Of a stretch of DNA of 55,000 bases, positions 21,008 to 33,410 are shown in pieces. Location: the NCBI RefSeq assembly GCF_000188695.1, contig NW_004754926.1:1061249-1116248 (forward strand), read 5' to 3'. The notes under the pieces were generated by a model. That model was not told where the DNA came from, ran no database searches, and saw nothing but the letters and a program-made list of their open reading frames with translations. The position numbers and the translations under genes were made by a program. Every line of letters starts with the position of its first letter. Within the stretch, counting starts at the first letter, position 1. Source of the stretch: Salpingoeca rosetta (lineage: Eukaryota; Opisthokonta; Choanoflagellata; Craspedida; Salpingoecidae).

Positions 21008-22790
21008 CTACGCCATGTCATCCCCGCCCAGGAGGGCCTTGAGCATGCGCTCCACATCATCTGGTGAGAACCGCAGATACTTGTGCGGGTTCTTCTGCGA
21101 GAAGCCCGATGTGCTGTATGCGTTGTTGAACGCCACAAAGCGCGGCAGCACCGTGTCAAGGTTCGTCTGCGTGAGCTCTTCCCGCAACGCCTGCGTATGC
21201 GTGCGTGTGTGTGCATGTGTGTGAATGTGCATGTGTGTGTGTGTGTTAAAGCAAGGCAGGAAGGGGCTGTTGTGTGCAGCAGGGCACGTGCTGCCAGTGA
21301 CACGGAGACCACAGCTACGGCAGCTCCATAACCACACACCTGGCTTGGAATGGCAAACTCCTGCTGTAGGGCCTGAATCCGTTCCAGCTCCGTGTTGAAC
21401 GTGGTGTAGCGCTCCTTGATCATATCCCTTTCCCGCTTCGACAGCGGTGTTGACACCGCCTCAACCTTCAACGCGCCCTGTAACCATGACGGTGACGATG
21501 GTGTTTGAGGGAGTGAGTGAGTGAGCGAGTGAGTGAATGCACGAATGGTGTGTGCAGTGATGCCAGTCAATGCGTCGAGTGGCACAACAGCAGATACACA
21601 CGTGCACGTACACGTACACGCACACACACACACGCGCACGTACACGTACACACACACGTACACGTACACAAACACAAACACACACGCACGCACTCGACGC
21701 CAATGAAAGCGGTAAAAGCAGTGTGCTTGAAAGCGCCACCACTGTTCGTTGTCAGCTGACGCTGCCAGGCGTACCAGAAGCGTTTCCCATGTCGTCTTGA
21801 GGTAAAGGTCCTTTGCCGTCTCCACAAGCTCCTCAAAGTGCACAACAAGCTGCAGAATGCACACACACACATACACACACAGGCAATCGTCAAATCTTGG
21901 CTGGTGTCACGTGTCGCAACGTGGCAGATGCCATACAAACAGCAGAGGCTGAACACACACACACACACGCACATACACAAGCAAACACACACGCGCGCGC
22001 GTACACACGCACACACCTCACGCAGTGTTTCCTCCGTCACATGGGTTTCAAATACGTTCCCCTTGAGTGCACTGCAACCATGGAGATAAAGAGCAAGCTG
22101 AGCATACGCACAACACAGCTTGCTTCGGCTTCCAACCACAACAGCCATGTAATCGCATCCACAAAACAAGTGGCGCGAACAAACATTGCGCAAACATTGC
22201 GCACAACAAACACAGCACCGTGCAACCGGCACACGCCCACCTGACAATGTACGCGTAGTTGTTCATGAGAAAGACGTTGAGGATGGTCGGGTCCTCGTAC
22301 GTCCGCGCCTTCAGCTCAAGATTGTCCTTCAAAGCCGTCAACACTTGAACGGCAAACATGCAGCAGCGGGAGCAGCGAGAGGATGTGTGCGTGTGTGTAA
22401 ATGTGTGTGTGTGTAAAAGTGTATGTGTGTGTGTGTGTAAATGTGTGTGTGTGTGAGTGTGTGTGTGTGTGTGTGAGTGGGTGTGTTGTGTGTTTGTGGA
22501 TGAGGGTCGTGAATGAGCAGAAAATGTTGATGTGAGCAGGAAAGCAGCAGGAGAAACATACACACGTACACCTACACCCACGCACACACCTGAGGAAAGC
22601 CAGTTTGTGAGGGTGACTTTGGCCTCTGTGCCCGCGATCCAGTGCATGCCGCGATCGGCGTTTGCGCTCTGCTTGTGGGCGAGCACAGACGCGGCTGCCT
22701 CATGATACTCCATGACACTCACAACAAACTTGATGGAGCGGCTTGTCAGCTCGTGCACTGTCCCGTCCTCAGGCAGCTTCTGCAGTGACG

Positions 22791-22863
<73 letters not shown>

Positions 22864-23332
22864 CGTGTTAGTATGTGACAACTGCTTCAGCACACAAATG
22901 CGCAAGTGCGCCACACAAGCTGCCTCCTGCCACCACTCACCCCTCCCCCCTCCCTTCATGTGTAATGTGGCAATCGCACGTGTGCCGGCGGATCGCTGCT
23001 CACGGAATCCTGGAACCCGAGCAGCACCGCCCGCACAACCGCTGCCAGGCTGTGCACACGTGAAGGTGTAAGCGAACAGCAGGGCATGTGTGTGAATAGG
23101 TGAGGAGCTAAGTCACAAAGTCAGTCGGTAAGTTTGGCTGAAGGAGCTTCGCATAGTGATGATCACCGTTTGGCACAGGAGACCGAAGATGGGTGGCGTG
23201 CAAACAATCGTGAGCATCTGCAGGTGCACATGTGTTGATCGTACTCGAGCTGCGCCTGGAAGAAGCGGCGTCGATGCTCCGATGTGTCCGTGGCGTCAAA
23301 GACGGCAACGAAATACGGCGCCTGATCATCAC

Positions 23333-23429
<97 letters not shown>

Positions 23430-24127
23430 GCGCGCGCAGGGGCAGGAGGCGATCGAAGAGGGGGAGAAGAGAAGGGAATTGAGGGTGAGCTGAAGTGGTA
23501 CACAACGCATCAATGCACTTCGCACCAATGCACGTGCCACAGGAATGTAATGCAAATCAACACAAGGGTGGGGGGTTCAGGTGGTGCATACGAGCGCATG
23601 GAGGCGGCGAAGAACATCAAACGCAGCCAGCGTGGAAAAGTACTGGTGTTGCGAGCTTTGCATGCTGCAAACAGACAACCGCCACAGAAACACATGTGGA
23701 AGTGCACACGGTGTCAGTCACAGCGTCAGAGACCCCCAGCCAACCCACGACGCCTTCATGGAGTGCTGAAATAGACCGCTCACCACCACATCAGGCGAAA
23801 TGCATGCACATTACATACACCCGCACATGTACACGCACACACACAGACAGACACATACAGACGAGGTTTCCACATGCGGGTGGTTATTAGTGTCGAACAC
23901 GACCGCACCCGGTAGCTGTGGTGAGTTTGCGAAGCTTGAGGAGCAGGGTGTCGAGTGTTTGATCGCACACGTCCGACAGCACACGCGCACAGTAACCTGA
24001 ATACACCACGAGTGTTGGAAATGAAAGAGGTGACAACGCTCGTGCAAACAACGACACGAACACACGCACACTCACATACACACACATACACATGCACACA
24101 CATACACACGGAGGCACGCACGTACAC

Positions 24128-24158
<31 letters not shown>

Positions 24159-26859
24159 TCCACATCCACATACACATACACATACACATCCACATCCACA
24201 TAGACATACAGACGTCAACCGCGCAGCAGCTTTATGGTCGTACGTCGAGGAAGGAAGGCGCAAAGGGTGGCGTGCTCATGGCGAAGGCATGCAAGACACA
24301 CGTCCAGAAACTCAAGCAACGGCTCTGTGCCCTGTGCAGCCCATGCATACAACACAGGTGAACGCATACATGCACATAGTGAGTGGATGACTGACACGAA
24401 CTTGAGAAACACACAGTGGATGTCCACATGCACGTGCTCCTAAACAAGTTGGTGTGTGGTGTGTGTGTGTGATGAGAGTGCATGGCAGCCTTTGTCATCA
24501 TCGTTCTCCAACTTTCTCGTAAGCGTCGGTGGCCGTCCGATCCGCGTCCGGTTGCGTCTGAATCGAAAACAAACAAGGAAAAGCGCAGCCAGACGGGTTG
24601 TGAGTGCTGGACTGAGGATTACACACATGTTTCCCACGGCGACCGCGGTAGCACACTCAAAGCGAACCGTGCAACACGCACGTATCACATACCACGCCTC
24701 ATATACCACACATGACATACCACGCATGACATCACGCTATCAACTGACCGCCCTGCCTGGCGACCCCATGATCTGGCTGTGTCTGCGAATGGAATCAACG
24801 CGGGATTTACGCAGCAGCGACGACGTACGATGCAGCACACCCTGGACCTGGTCGAGAGGGGATCACAGTCGATGGCAGTCGCGTGAGAACTCGCCCAGGT
24901 GGTGCTGGTGGCGGCAGCCGTGTTGGTGTTGTGCTCGTGACTAGCAAAACTCGGGATCACTGAAGCACTGAAGCACTGGAGCAAGAAACAACAAGACAAC
25001 AACGACAGTACGGACGAGCAACAGCGGCGCGCACGTGTGCATGTACCTTCTTGGCTGCGCGGGCGGGTGTCCCCGCCAAACCCTGCCTGCTTCGTCCCCT
25101 GGCATGCATAACGCAGTGGCGATACGTGAGCAGCAAGTGAGAAGGAAACTGGCTTGTCCAGGCAAGATGCACAACAGATAAGAGAGAGCATGAGCGCGTG
25201 CTATGCATACGGCCATGAATGCACAATGGCAGATAGAGACACCGACAATCAGACAATCAGACACACGCACATATACACCCGCACACATTCACACACTAGC
25301 ACGTACACACATGAGCACACAAACGAGCACACGCGGGTGCAGACGTACGCTGGCGTGGATGGGCGATTATCTGGGGCGAGACCGGCGAGGGTCAACTCCA
25401 TGGGAACGCGGCGCACCCTGGCGGTGATGTCAACGCACTCGTCAGCGTGTGTGGAGGTGATGATCATCCATTCAGCCAGCGTCTTCAGCGTGGTGATGGT
25501 TTCCGTTGACAGTGACGTGTGCACCTCTGGTGCTTCGTGTGGCGGCACCGCTGTCAGTGCAAACCCGCGCAATGCAACCGGGTGTGTGAGCTTGACCAAA
25601 GGGTATTTGTATGGATGATGTCGTGGTGGCTGAAGCAAGAAACAACAACCATTGTAGCACCATGTGTCTGTGTGTGTCTGTGTGTGTGTCTGTGTGTGTG
25701 TCTGTGTGTGTGTGTGTCTCCGTCTCTCTCTCTCTCCCTCTGTCTTTCTCTGTCACACACACACACACACACGCACGCACGCACTCTCTCTCATACACAC
25801 ACACTCACACACACACACACACTGTGTGTGAATACGGACCGGCCAGGCGCAGTTGCGTCTGCGAGTCGATGAGAGCGAGGATCTCGGCCTCCTCCAGTGG
25901 AAGACTGTACCGTTCCAGCACCTCGCCATACTCTTGGATGAGCGCATCGTGTGATCGCTTGCGCATGGTGCGTAAGCGGGAGAGCTCCGGGTTGTTGGCG
26001 TTGTTGTCTTCAAAGTAGGCGATGGCTTCGTCCATCTCCTTCACAGTGTCAATGTACTCCTCCAGCTCGTAAGAAGGCCCCCTGTCCAATCGCTTCTGCG
26101 CCACATGAGCCAGTCTGTAGTACCGCTCCACACCCGACAGCAGCTCCGACACTTGCTCAATGTTGTCACGTGCCCTGGTGAGTGAGTGAGTGAGTGAGTG
26201 AGTGAATGTATGAGTGAGTGAATATGAATGTGAGTGAGTGAGTGAGTGAATATGAATGTGAGTGAGTGAATGAGTAAGCAAGAGTGAGTGAGTGAGTGTG
26301 TGTGTGAGTGTGTGTAAGTGTGCATGCTTTCCTCTGATCATTGGGTGTGACACATGCCGAGACGAACCGAGTCAAGACAGACGTCTCCTCGTAGACGGGT
26401 TCGATCGAGTGCTGGAGATCTTCCAAGCGCTGCAGGAACGAGGACAGCAAGTTCTCCTGCAACCAAACACACAACGGTGCAAGCAGATGTGTGTTGATTG
26501 GAAGGCGCAGTGGAGAGGCTTCTCGCGCGACACCACAGCCAGATACCGCCTCAGACACAAGCACACGCGCATGCGCATGCACGCACGCATACCATGCGAT
26601 CTGTAGCCTGGGACAGGTTCTTTACATTCTCTTGATAGAAGCGAAGCTGCAATACAAGGGGGGGGGTGTGTGGGTGGGTGTGGTGCCTTTGGTGAGACAC
26701 AGTGCAACGCGCAAGTCAACACTGATACGTGCAGACGAACACACACACACACACACACATACATGGACAAACCTTCTCCTCGTCGTGCTTGAGCCGCTGC
26801 TGCGTCTTGTGCCGCAGGTCGGCCACACCATCGTTGCGGCGTTCAAACTCTGCACTCAT
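21008..26859 (-). CDS. EXOC7: Exocyst complex component EXO70 (EXOC7)
   Basis: Nineteen exons, in transcript order: 26859-26773, 26646-26593, 26456-26368, 26174-25823, 25629-25349, 25098-25047, 24847-24749, 24557-24513, 24331-24220, 23996-23909, 23664-23592, 23321-23245, 23049-23004, 22779-22590, 22343-22241, 22071-22017, 21849-21775, 21477-21340, 21190-21008. Phases agree throughout and give about 732 residues, close to the animal length. Recognisable EXO70 blocks are GPSYELEEYIDTVKEMDEAI near the N-terminus, GTVHELTSRSIKFV, the YEDPTILNVFLMNNYAYIV block, RERDMIKERYTTFN, and the C-terminal FSQKNPHKYLRFSPDDVERM. EXO70 binds PI(4,5)P2 and Rho-family GTPases and tethers secretory vesicles at the plasma membrane. 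Least certain are the end of exon 4 and the end of exon 13, where GTGCGA ten codons downstream is an alternative donor. Introns are largely CA/TG or GTGA repeats. Confidence 0.9.
22790..22859. repeat. (TG)n microsatellite in an EXO70 intron
   Basis: About 33 uninterrupted TG units, ten bases from the exon 14 acceptor on the coding strand, where they read as (CA)n. Confidence 0.85.
23336..23427. repeat. (CA)n microsatellite in an EXO70 intron
   Basis: About 46 uninterrupted CA units, among the longest pure dinucleotide runs in the window, between EXO70 exons 11 and 12. Confidence 0.9.
26175..26367 (-). repeat. Intron made of GTGA/GAGT tetranucleotide repeats
   Basis: EXO70 intron 3 is mainly (GTGA)n with GAATATGAATGT interruptions from about 26178 to 26310. 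On the coding strand the repeat runs as CACTCACTCAC straight into the acceptor CACCAG. Confidence 0.75.
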
Positions 26860-26935
26860 CTCCGTCGTGGCTGTCCTTTCGCCAACAATCGATTGGCATG
26901 AATCAACAACCAATCTCACGCTGACAACAACAACG
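26860..26935. promoter_or_regulatory. 76-bp shared promoter region of divergent EXO70 and ATMIN-like genes
   Basis: The two start codons face away from each other with only 76 bp between them. No TATA box is visible. Such a short gap implies overlapping 5' UTRs or a compact bidirectional promoter. This is inferred from geometry alone, and either gene could have an unseen upstream non-coding exon. Confidence 0.45.
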
Positions 26936-28294
26936 ATGCTGAGCGAGCGGATTAGGAGTGCTGTTGTTGGTGTGGGTGATGGTGGTGGTGGTGGCGGTGA
27001 GATGAAGAGGAAGAGAAAGAAGCAAAGGAGGGAAGTGGGAGGTGAGGCTGGGCGGGGAACGAAGGGTGATGGCGAGAGGCCAAAGTATGCATGTCGCAAG
27101 TGCAGGCGGGTGTTTATGAACGCGTCTGCTTGCCGCCGACACGCGCTGCTGTGCGGGACTGGGGTCCGCTTTGCATGCAGCTGCTCCCACACTCCATTTG
27201 CGTCCTTCGAAGCGCTCCGACTGCATGCCCGCCGCCTCAAGCACGACATCCCAGAGCACACGCAGGCCTTGCGCAGGCAGCTGGCCGAAGTGTCAGCTGC
27301 GAGCATCCCTGATGTCATCGTCCTTGGCGCTGCCCACAACACGGCAGCGACAACAGGAACAGCGGCAATGACGACAACAGAAACAGCAGCGAGAACCGCC
27401 ACCGCAACGCAGCTGACCACCACAACACCTGTGACGGTGACAACACAAACCATGGTAAGAATGGAGACGACTTCTGGTACGCCAAACCTGCGTGCGTCCT
27501 CCTCAACATACCCACAGAGGGCAACCCACACAATGACCAGCAGTATCGGGACCAGCACCGACTTTGGCAACCTCGCATCAACTCGACACGCAGACGCTGC
27601 AGCTGCTGCCACCTCGACCCATGGACAGGCACAAGTGCACGATGTTTGTCTTCAAGCTGGAGGCATGCTCGGTGGCCAGCCTGCGATGGCAGTACACGCT
27701 GCAAATACAAGCTTCAACAGCGTGAGCACGAGCACCAACACACCCAAGAGCGCGGTCGACATCGCTGCCTGCCACACGGAAACGCAAACGACGGAGCTGG
27801 ACATGCTTGCGGCAAGCCACCTCTTCTCCCTGCCACCAGGGCCCTCCCCAGACGTCTGCACGGCCACCTGCCAGACCGAGTTTGAACAGGACGGTGCCTT
27901 GCCGCTCTACCTGTGCTCCGATGACCAGCAGGAGGCACCACCAACCCCGTCGCTTCCTCCACTCGCTACGGCCCCGTCGACGTCAACACCTTCCCCACGC
28001 ACAACAACAACAACAACAACAACAACAAAGGCAACAGCGACGACAGCAACAGCGTCAAGCGCAGCGACGGCTGCAGGCATGACCTCTGTTGCGCTTGGTT
28101 GCAGTGAGCTGGACATTCTCGCGGCGACGGGTGTCGGGGCCACTGATCCACAACACATGGACAGAGGCACGTCCCCTTTGTTCCACACAGTGGGCACAGA
28201 CTGCTCAGAGCTCTTTCATGACATGGCGACAGACTGCGACGACCTTCTCTTTGCAGATGCCTCCACGGACTGCTTTGATCTCTTGTTCTCATAG
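26936..28294 (+). CDS. ATMIN/ASCIZ-like zinc-finger protein
   Basis: One frame of 452 residues runs from the ATG at 26936 to TAG. After a basic leader, residues ~50-107 hold two zinc-finger-like modules, YACRKCRRVFMNASACRRHA and FACSCSHTPFASFEALRLH, then a RLKHDIPEH end. This matches the last finger pair of animal ATMIN (KCSNSYGTEWDLKRH, CTCGCPYAS..AL..H, GHEIPAEH). The rest is Thr/Ser/Ala-rich and carries dynein-light-chain-type TQT motifs (HTETQTTELDML, TATCQTEFEQ) plus a C-terminal series of T-D-C-x-[ED]-L-[LF] motifs. Animal ATMIN is a nuclear factor that activates transcription of the LC8 dynein light chain and is restrained by LC8 bound to its TQT motifs. A short intron (GTAAGA at about 27454 to CAG at about 27519) is possible, but the frame stays open without it. 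Confidence 0.75.
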   Translation: MLSERIRSAVVGVGDGGGGGGEMKRKRKKQRREVGGEAGRGTKGDGERPKYACRKCRRVFMNASACRRHALLCGTGVRFACSCSHTPFASFEALRLHARRLKHDIPEHTQALRRQLAEVSAASIPDVIVLGAAHNTAATTGTAAMTTTETAARTATATQLTTTTPVTVTTQTMVRMETTSGTPNLRASSSTYPQRATHTMTSSIGTSTDFGNLASTRHADAAAAATSTHGQAQVHDVCLQAGGMLGGQPAMAVHAANTSFNSVSTSTNTPKSAVDIAACHTETQTTELDMLAASHLFSLPPGPSPDVCTATCQTEFEQDGALPLYLCSDDQQEAPPTPSLPPLATAPSTSTPSPRTTTTTTTTTKATATTATASSAATAAGMTSVALGCSELDILAATGVGATDPQHMDRGTSPLFHTVGTDCSELFHDMATDCDDLLFADASTDCFDLLFS

Positions 28295-28352
28295 CGCAGC
28301 AAGGTTGTGTGTGTGTGTGTGTGTGTGCGTATGTGTGTGCACGTGCGTGCGT

Positions 28353-28406
<54 letters not shown>

Positions 28407-28752
28407 ACGATCACGTCCTCTTTGCACGCGCTGCTGCCGCCGCTGTTGTGCGCTTGTTTGCCCATGGCTCATGGCTTGGTCATGTGTATTTGGCGTTGGA
28501 TTAGGGAAGGGTCAACGTGTCTGTTGTCTTCAACGGCAGTGATGATAACAAGCAAGACCAAGAACCAGAAAAGAAGAAGAAAGGGGAGGGGACGAAAGGA
28601 TGGAGGAACGGGGCGTGGGGAGTAAGGGAGAGAGAACAGAACGAGGTCTTGCGGTTTCGTATGCAAAGAGCGTGAGTTGTGTTTGTATTTGTGTGGGTGT
28701 GTGGGTGTGTGGGTGTGTGGGTGTGGGTGTGGGAGCGTGTGGTTGGAGGGAG
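28295..28752. other. Intergenic region between convergent genes
   Basis: It begins with a (TG)n array (about 28303-28405), followed by ordinary sequence and GGGTGT repeats at about 28695-28735. These are the 3' flanks of the ATMIN-like gene and the dioxygenase gene. No gene is seen. Confidence 0.55.
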
Positions 28753-29312
28753 TTAGTTTGGCGGGATGCAGCCGGGGGAGTCGCAGTGGAAGGCGGCGAC
28801 GTTGAGCTCCCAAGGGGTGCCACCCCACATGGACCAGTGCAGGTGATCCTGAATCTCGCAGCCAGAGTTGGGATGCACGAGGAGGTCGAGGCCGTCGCGG
28901 CGCTGCATGATCCACTGCACTGTCTCGCCGTAGAAGGAGCGGGGCACGAAGAACGAGTACTGGGCAGTTGGGAAGGGGCCGTCGGGCAGCCAGCTTGTCG
29001 GGTAGGCGCAGATGGACTTCTGTTCCGGGCGCGGGTCGCCGGCTGCAAACGAGCAGTTCTCCTTCTTGCCAATGGGAACCTTGAAGTGGGACGCAAACTC
29101 ATGCTGCAGAACCATGGCGCGGCTCACCTCATCCTGGTTGTTTGCGTTGAACAGAATGTGCTGCAACGAGGGGTGGGGGTGTGCGGAAAGGCGAGCACAA
29201 AGGAGAAACGGCAAAGAAGACCGCAGAGTGAACAGAGGGAGATCCAGTGTGAGGACGTGATGTGGGGGGAGAGGGCGGTGGGTTGAGGTCGAATTGTGGA
29301 CAAGATATCAAC

Positions 29313-29389
<77 letters not shown>

Positions 29390-29573
29390 ACACATAATCA
29401 CGGCATTCCTCGCAACTCACAATGTGGTAGGAGACGAGGTGGGGCGGGTGAGAGGAGTTGACGCACTGAGGGTCAATGGGCACCTGCGTCTGAGCATCAG
29501 TGCCACAGGCACCAAAAGCAACCAGCGCAGCCAGCGCCACCGTGGCGAGAACAGCAAGGCGGGCAGCGATCAT
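28753..29573 (-). CDS. Secreted DOPA 4,5-dioxygenase-like protein
   Basis: Two exons (29573-29421 and 29160-28753, TAA) join in phase 0 to give about 186 residues. Residues 1-27 form a signal peptide (MIAARLAVLATVALAALVAF, then Gly-Ala-Cys). The remainder has the hallmarks of the DOPA 4,5-dioxygenase family: SYHIHILFNA with its His pair, an AQYSFFVPRSFYGETVQWI strand, the R.DGLDLLVHPNSG motif, DHLHWSMWGG, and a final WELNVAAF strand. Family members cleave catechol rings extradiol, as in betalain and muscaflavin synthesis in plants and fungi; bacterial and other homologues are mostly uncharacterised. Substrate here is unknown. Export implies action in the secretory pathway or outside the cell. 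The single intron is largely (CA)n on the plus strand. Confidence 0.8.
29313..29378. repeat. (CA)n microsatellite in the dioxygenase intron
   Basis: About 32 CA units inside the only intron of the DOPA dioxygenase-like gene. Confidence 0.85.
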
Positions 29574-29975
29574 ATTGGGTGGTGATTGGTTGGTCTTGTT
29601 CTGTTGTGTGGGGGAAATGCGCTCGCATGTGTTGTCCTCCAAAAACTATTGCACAATCTCATCATTGGGCGTCAGATGAGTTTCATTGTGACATGATTTG
29701 TGCATGTGACACGTTTGTCGAACCCCCACCCCCCAGCTTCTAGCTTTCTCCACTCTTTCTCCACCCTGTCCCCCCCCCCGCCCACTTCCTTCTTCCTCCT
29801 GCACTCGTCCTTGCTTGCGTGGGTGTACTCAAAAAAAGAGAGACAGAGCAGGGGGGCAAAGCCATGTAAGTCCACGACACAACACACAACACACAACACA
29901 CAACACACAACATACAAAATCTCGCAGACACACAAAAACACACGCGGGCAGCACGAGTGCTGTGAGGTGAGTTAG
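29574..29975. other. Gap between two minus-strand genes
   Basis: About 400 bp holding the promoter of the dioxygenase gene and the 3' flank of NOL6. Contains CACAACACACAA repeats at about 29878-29910 and poly-C near 29771. No coding signal is seen. Confidence 0.5.
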
Positions 29976-32900
29976 TTACGCCTGAATGGTGGCCTTGGAA
30001 AGAACGCCAGTGCCAAGCTGCATGCACTCTGCGACAAACGACTCCATATCAAACACAAGCTGGCCATCCTTCTGCGTTGATTACCACACAAATCACAACC
30101 GGCAATGGAGTTGTGAGGGAGTTGAAGTGATCGAGGATGACATACAATGGGCGCAAGTGCGCGTGCACCATGAAAGAAAACAGTGACGCGATGAACAGCA
30201 ACAGGGACACGAAGCCAACACACCCACGGAAAACACACACACACACACAACATGCACGCATAAGGCGGCATCGTCGAATCGCACACGCACCTCCATGCGC
30301 GTGGCGGCAGTCTGCGTCATCTTGAACGGATGTGGCTGCTTCACCTGCACCAAGACCATCATCAAGCGTCTCAGTCGCTGAGATCATGCACGACGAATCA
30401 CACCCACCCCAACACAAGTAACGAGTGTGTCATGCAAAACGCACACCACGCACACAACACACACACAAAACGCACACAACACACAACACACGCACAAAAC
30501 ACATACAAAACAACACGCACACACACACACACACAAAACACACACAAAACAACACACACACACACACACAAAACACATACAAAACAACACACACACACAC
30601 CACGCACACCTTTGGGTTGACGGCTGCGCAGATGACAGGACCGCCGAGCTCGTCGTACCAGAACATGACCGTGTCCTTAAACTGCCGCTGCAGGTCTGCA
30701 AAGAGCTGCGCAACAGGGTCCCAGCCAGGCCGACCCGTGCCAACCTTGCCCTTGAGCTCAAGGTTCTTGAACTTGGGCTTGCTCACCCCACCTGACGATG
30801 ACGACGACAATGTGTCATCATCTGTGCCAGTCAGCGCCTGTGTGCGACGCACGTGCGCCTCGGGGGCAATGTCAAACACAACGTCGTACGCGGCGAGTGG
30901 CGTGGAGAAGATGGTGAGGGCGTTGCCGACGGTGCCGCCAACAAGGCCATCCCCAACAGAGCGAAGCGCAGCAGCCGCAGCCTCCTCTGCACTTCGCGCA
31001 AACCGCACTGGTGGGGATGGGAGAGGTGGTGTGGGAATGTGTGGGAATGTGTGGGAATGTGAGTTGCCTCGACATGACATGGTGGACAGCAAATACACTT
31101 GTGGATGTGTGCGAATGTGTGTGTGTGTGTGTGTGTGCGTGCGAATGTGTGTCTGCTTGCAGGCAACCAGCAAGCATGATTGGCGTGCATGGGTCAGGCG
31201 AGGTTGCGGGTGCACGCACCAAGGCGCTGGAACACAAGCTTCGATGGCGACTCGCGCGTCCACATAGAGTCCGGATCCTAATGGAAGAGAACACACAACA
31301 CACGCCCAAGCAATGACAAGCGCGCAAGCACGCACGGGCGGTGAGTCAACAAGCAGACAGCCGTCAACAGGTTGTGTTGCATGTGCGCAAGGAAGAACAG
31401 ACCTGTAAAGGCTCCCTGAAAGCACGCATCATCCACACAGATACGCAGATACGCACGCATGTACATGAGTACGTACCACTGATGTGGCAACAAACATGAT
31501 GGGCAGCTTCTGTCGCTGTTCACGGAAGCGCTCGCGAATGCTGGCCTTGGTGGCATCCGGCAACGAGGCTGCACATCAGAATCGGGGCAAGATGTGGTGA
31601 GTGGGAGAGAGGAGGAGGTGCTGAACGCGAGTGCATAAATTGTGCAACGACAAAGGGGCAGCCACACTCGCACAGATAACGCGTTTCTCGGCACTGTCTC
31701 GTATTCACAAACAAATACACACACTCGCGAGCATTCCCACAAAGTCCCACACAATTCCACACACAATCACTCATTCACTCACACACACACACACACACAC
31801 ACACACAATACACACAACACACAACACACAACACACACACATACACACACAAGCACAACGCCTGACCATCTGGGTCGACAAAGAGAGGGTCGTGGATCCA
31901 GTTGTGGGAGGCGAGGAGGTGGAGGAAGCGGAGAAAGCCCACGTCGGGGGTGCCCGGTGCGCCGTACGGCTGATCGTGGTTGTACAGCGACAGCACCAGC
32001 AGGTCAATCAGCTCGTCCGGCACGTATGACGAGAACATGTGCGCATGGATCTGCACAGGCACAGCGATTGGAGGAAGTGCAGTGTGCAACAGGGAAAGCA
32101 AGGGAACCGTGAGGAGGAAGAAACGCTCATGCAGAGCCACGCACCAGAACTCGCAACCACAAAGCACCACATGCTGCACTCTCCACAACACTTATCCTCA
32201 CAAACAATCTCCACAACAAGAACAATCTCCACAATAAGAACACATTACACATCTCGCCGTGTGTCCCTGCGTTCGGCCCACACCGGTCTCAAAACGCCAC
32301 CACAAGCAACAGCACAAACAAGAGCAGCAGGCAACCCACCCAGCGCTTTGCAAGACGGGTTGTGGGGCCATAGGAGGCCATCTGGACAGCAAATCCGCGG
32401 ATCCAGGCGGAGAGGCGGGGCAGCACCAGCATGTCCCGTCGCATCATACGCGCCAGTGACGACATGTCCTGTGCAGCAGCAAGCAGTTCTGTTCGCTGGG
32501 CACCCTGCACCTGCTCTGCAGATGATGTGTACTCCGCCGCCTGCTTCTGCACAAGCGTCAGCTCCTGTCGCACAAAGATGACAATGCGGAACACAAATCC
32601 GCGGAAGTGCACATCGAGGTACTGGCGTGTCAGCCGCGTCGTCAGCGCCTCGCTGCTGCCGCTCTCGCTGTTCTTCGCCAGGAGCCGCGCAATTCGAATG
32701 AGAAACGCCAGCTTCACCTGCTGCAGCGCGCCAATGTCGTCCGGCCACCGCGACGAGCCCTCAAACTGCAGAATCGCCTCCATGACAGGCTGCCACTCGC
32801 CGCTGGTGTTGACCGCCTTCCCTGCGTGCTCGGCAGCGCCGGCGACCGTGGCTGCCGTGGCCGCCTGCGGGAACGGGTCCGTGAGGCGGAATGTCGACGA

Positions 32901-33349
32901 CACGCAGCGCAGGTCGCGCACGAGCAGCGGGAGATCAAGCCGCCGCACCATCTTCACCAGCTCCGTAAACGCATCGGAGGCAAGCCGCGATGCTACCATG
33001 CCGTTGTCGTCACGGGGCTTTGGCGCTTCGTCCGTTGTCGGTGCCGATGACGCTGCCGCGAGTGCGCCGGGAGCGGGTACGCCCGCGCCCGCAAGGACGG
33101 GCTCAAAGAAGAACGGCTGCATGGCAACGTGCGCAGCGTCAAGCTTGGCGTGGCGAGCAAGCACGTGCAGGGCAATCCACTTGACGAGCAGGTGGCGCTG
33201 GTGGGGCGCGCAGTCCCACACGACACCGTGGCGAAGGGAGCCATCGGCCAGAGCCCGCAGCGTGGCCTTGTCACCCCAGAAGTTGACAAACGCCTCCACG
33301 TCGCTCTCGTCCGTGGACGGCAGAATGTCGGCGGTGCGGTAGCACGTCT

Positions 33350-33410
<61 letters not shown>

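Noticed and set aside
24120..24210. Regular CACATA/CACATC repeats resembling a repeat-spacer array
   Set aside because: It is a simple hexanucleotide satellite without spacers inside an EXO70 intron of a eukaryotic gene.
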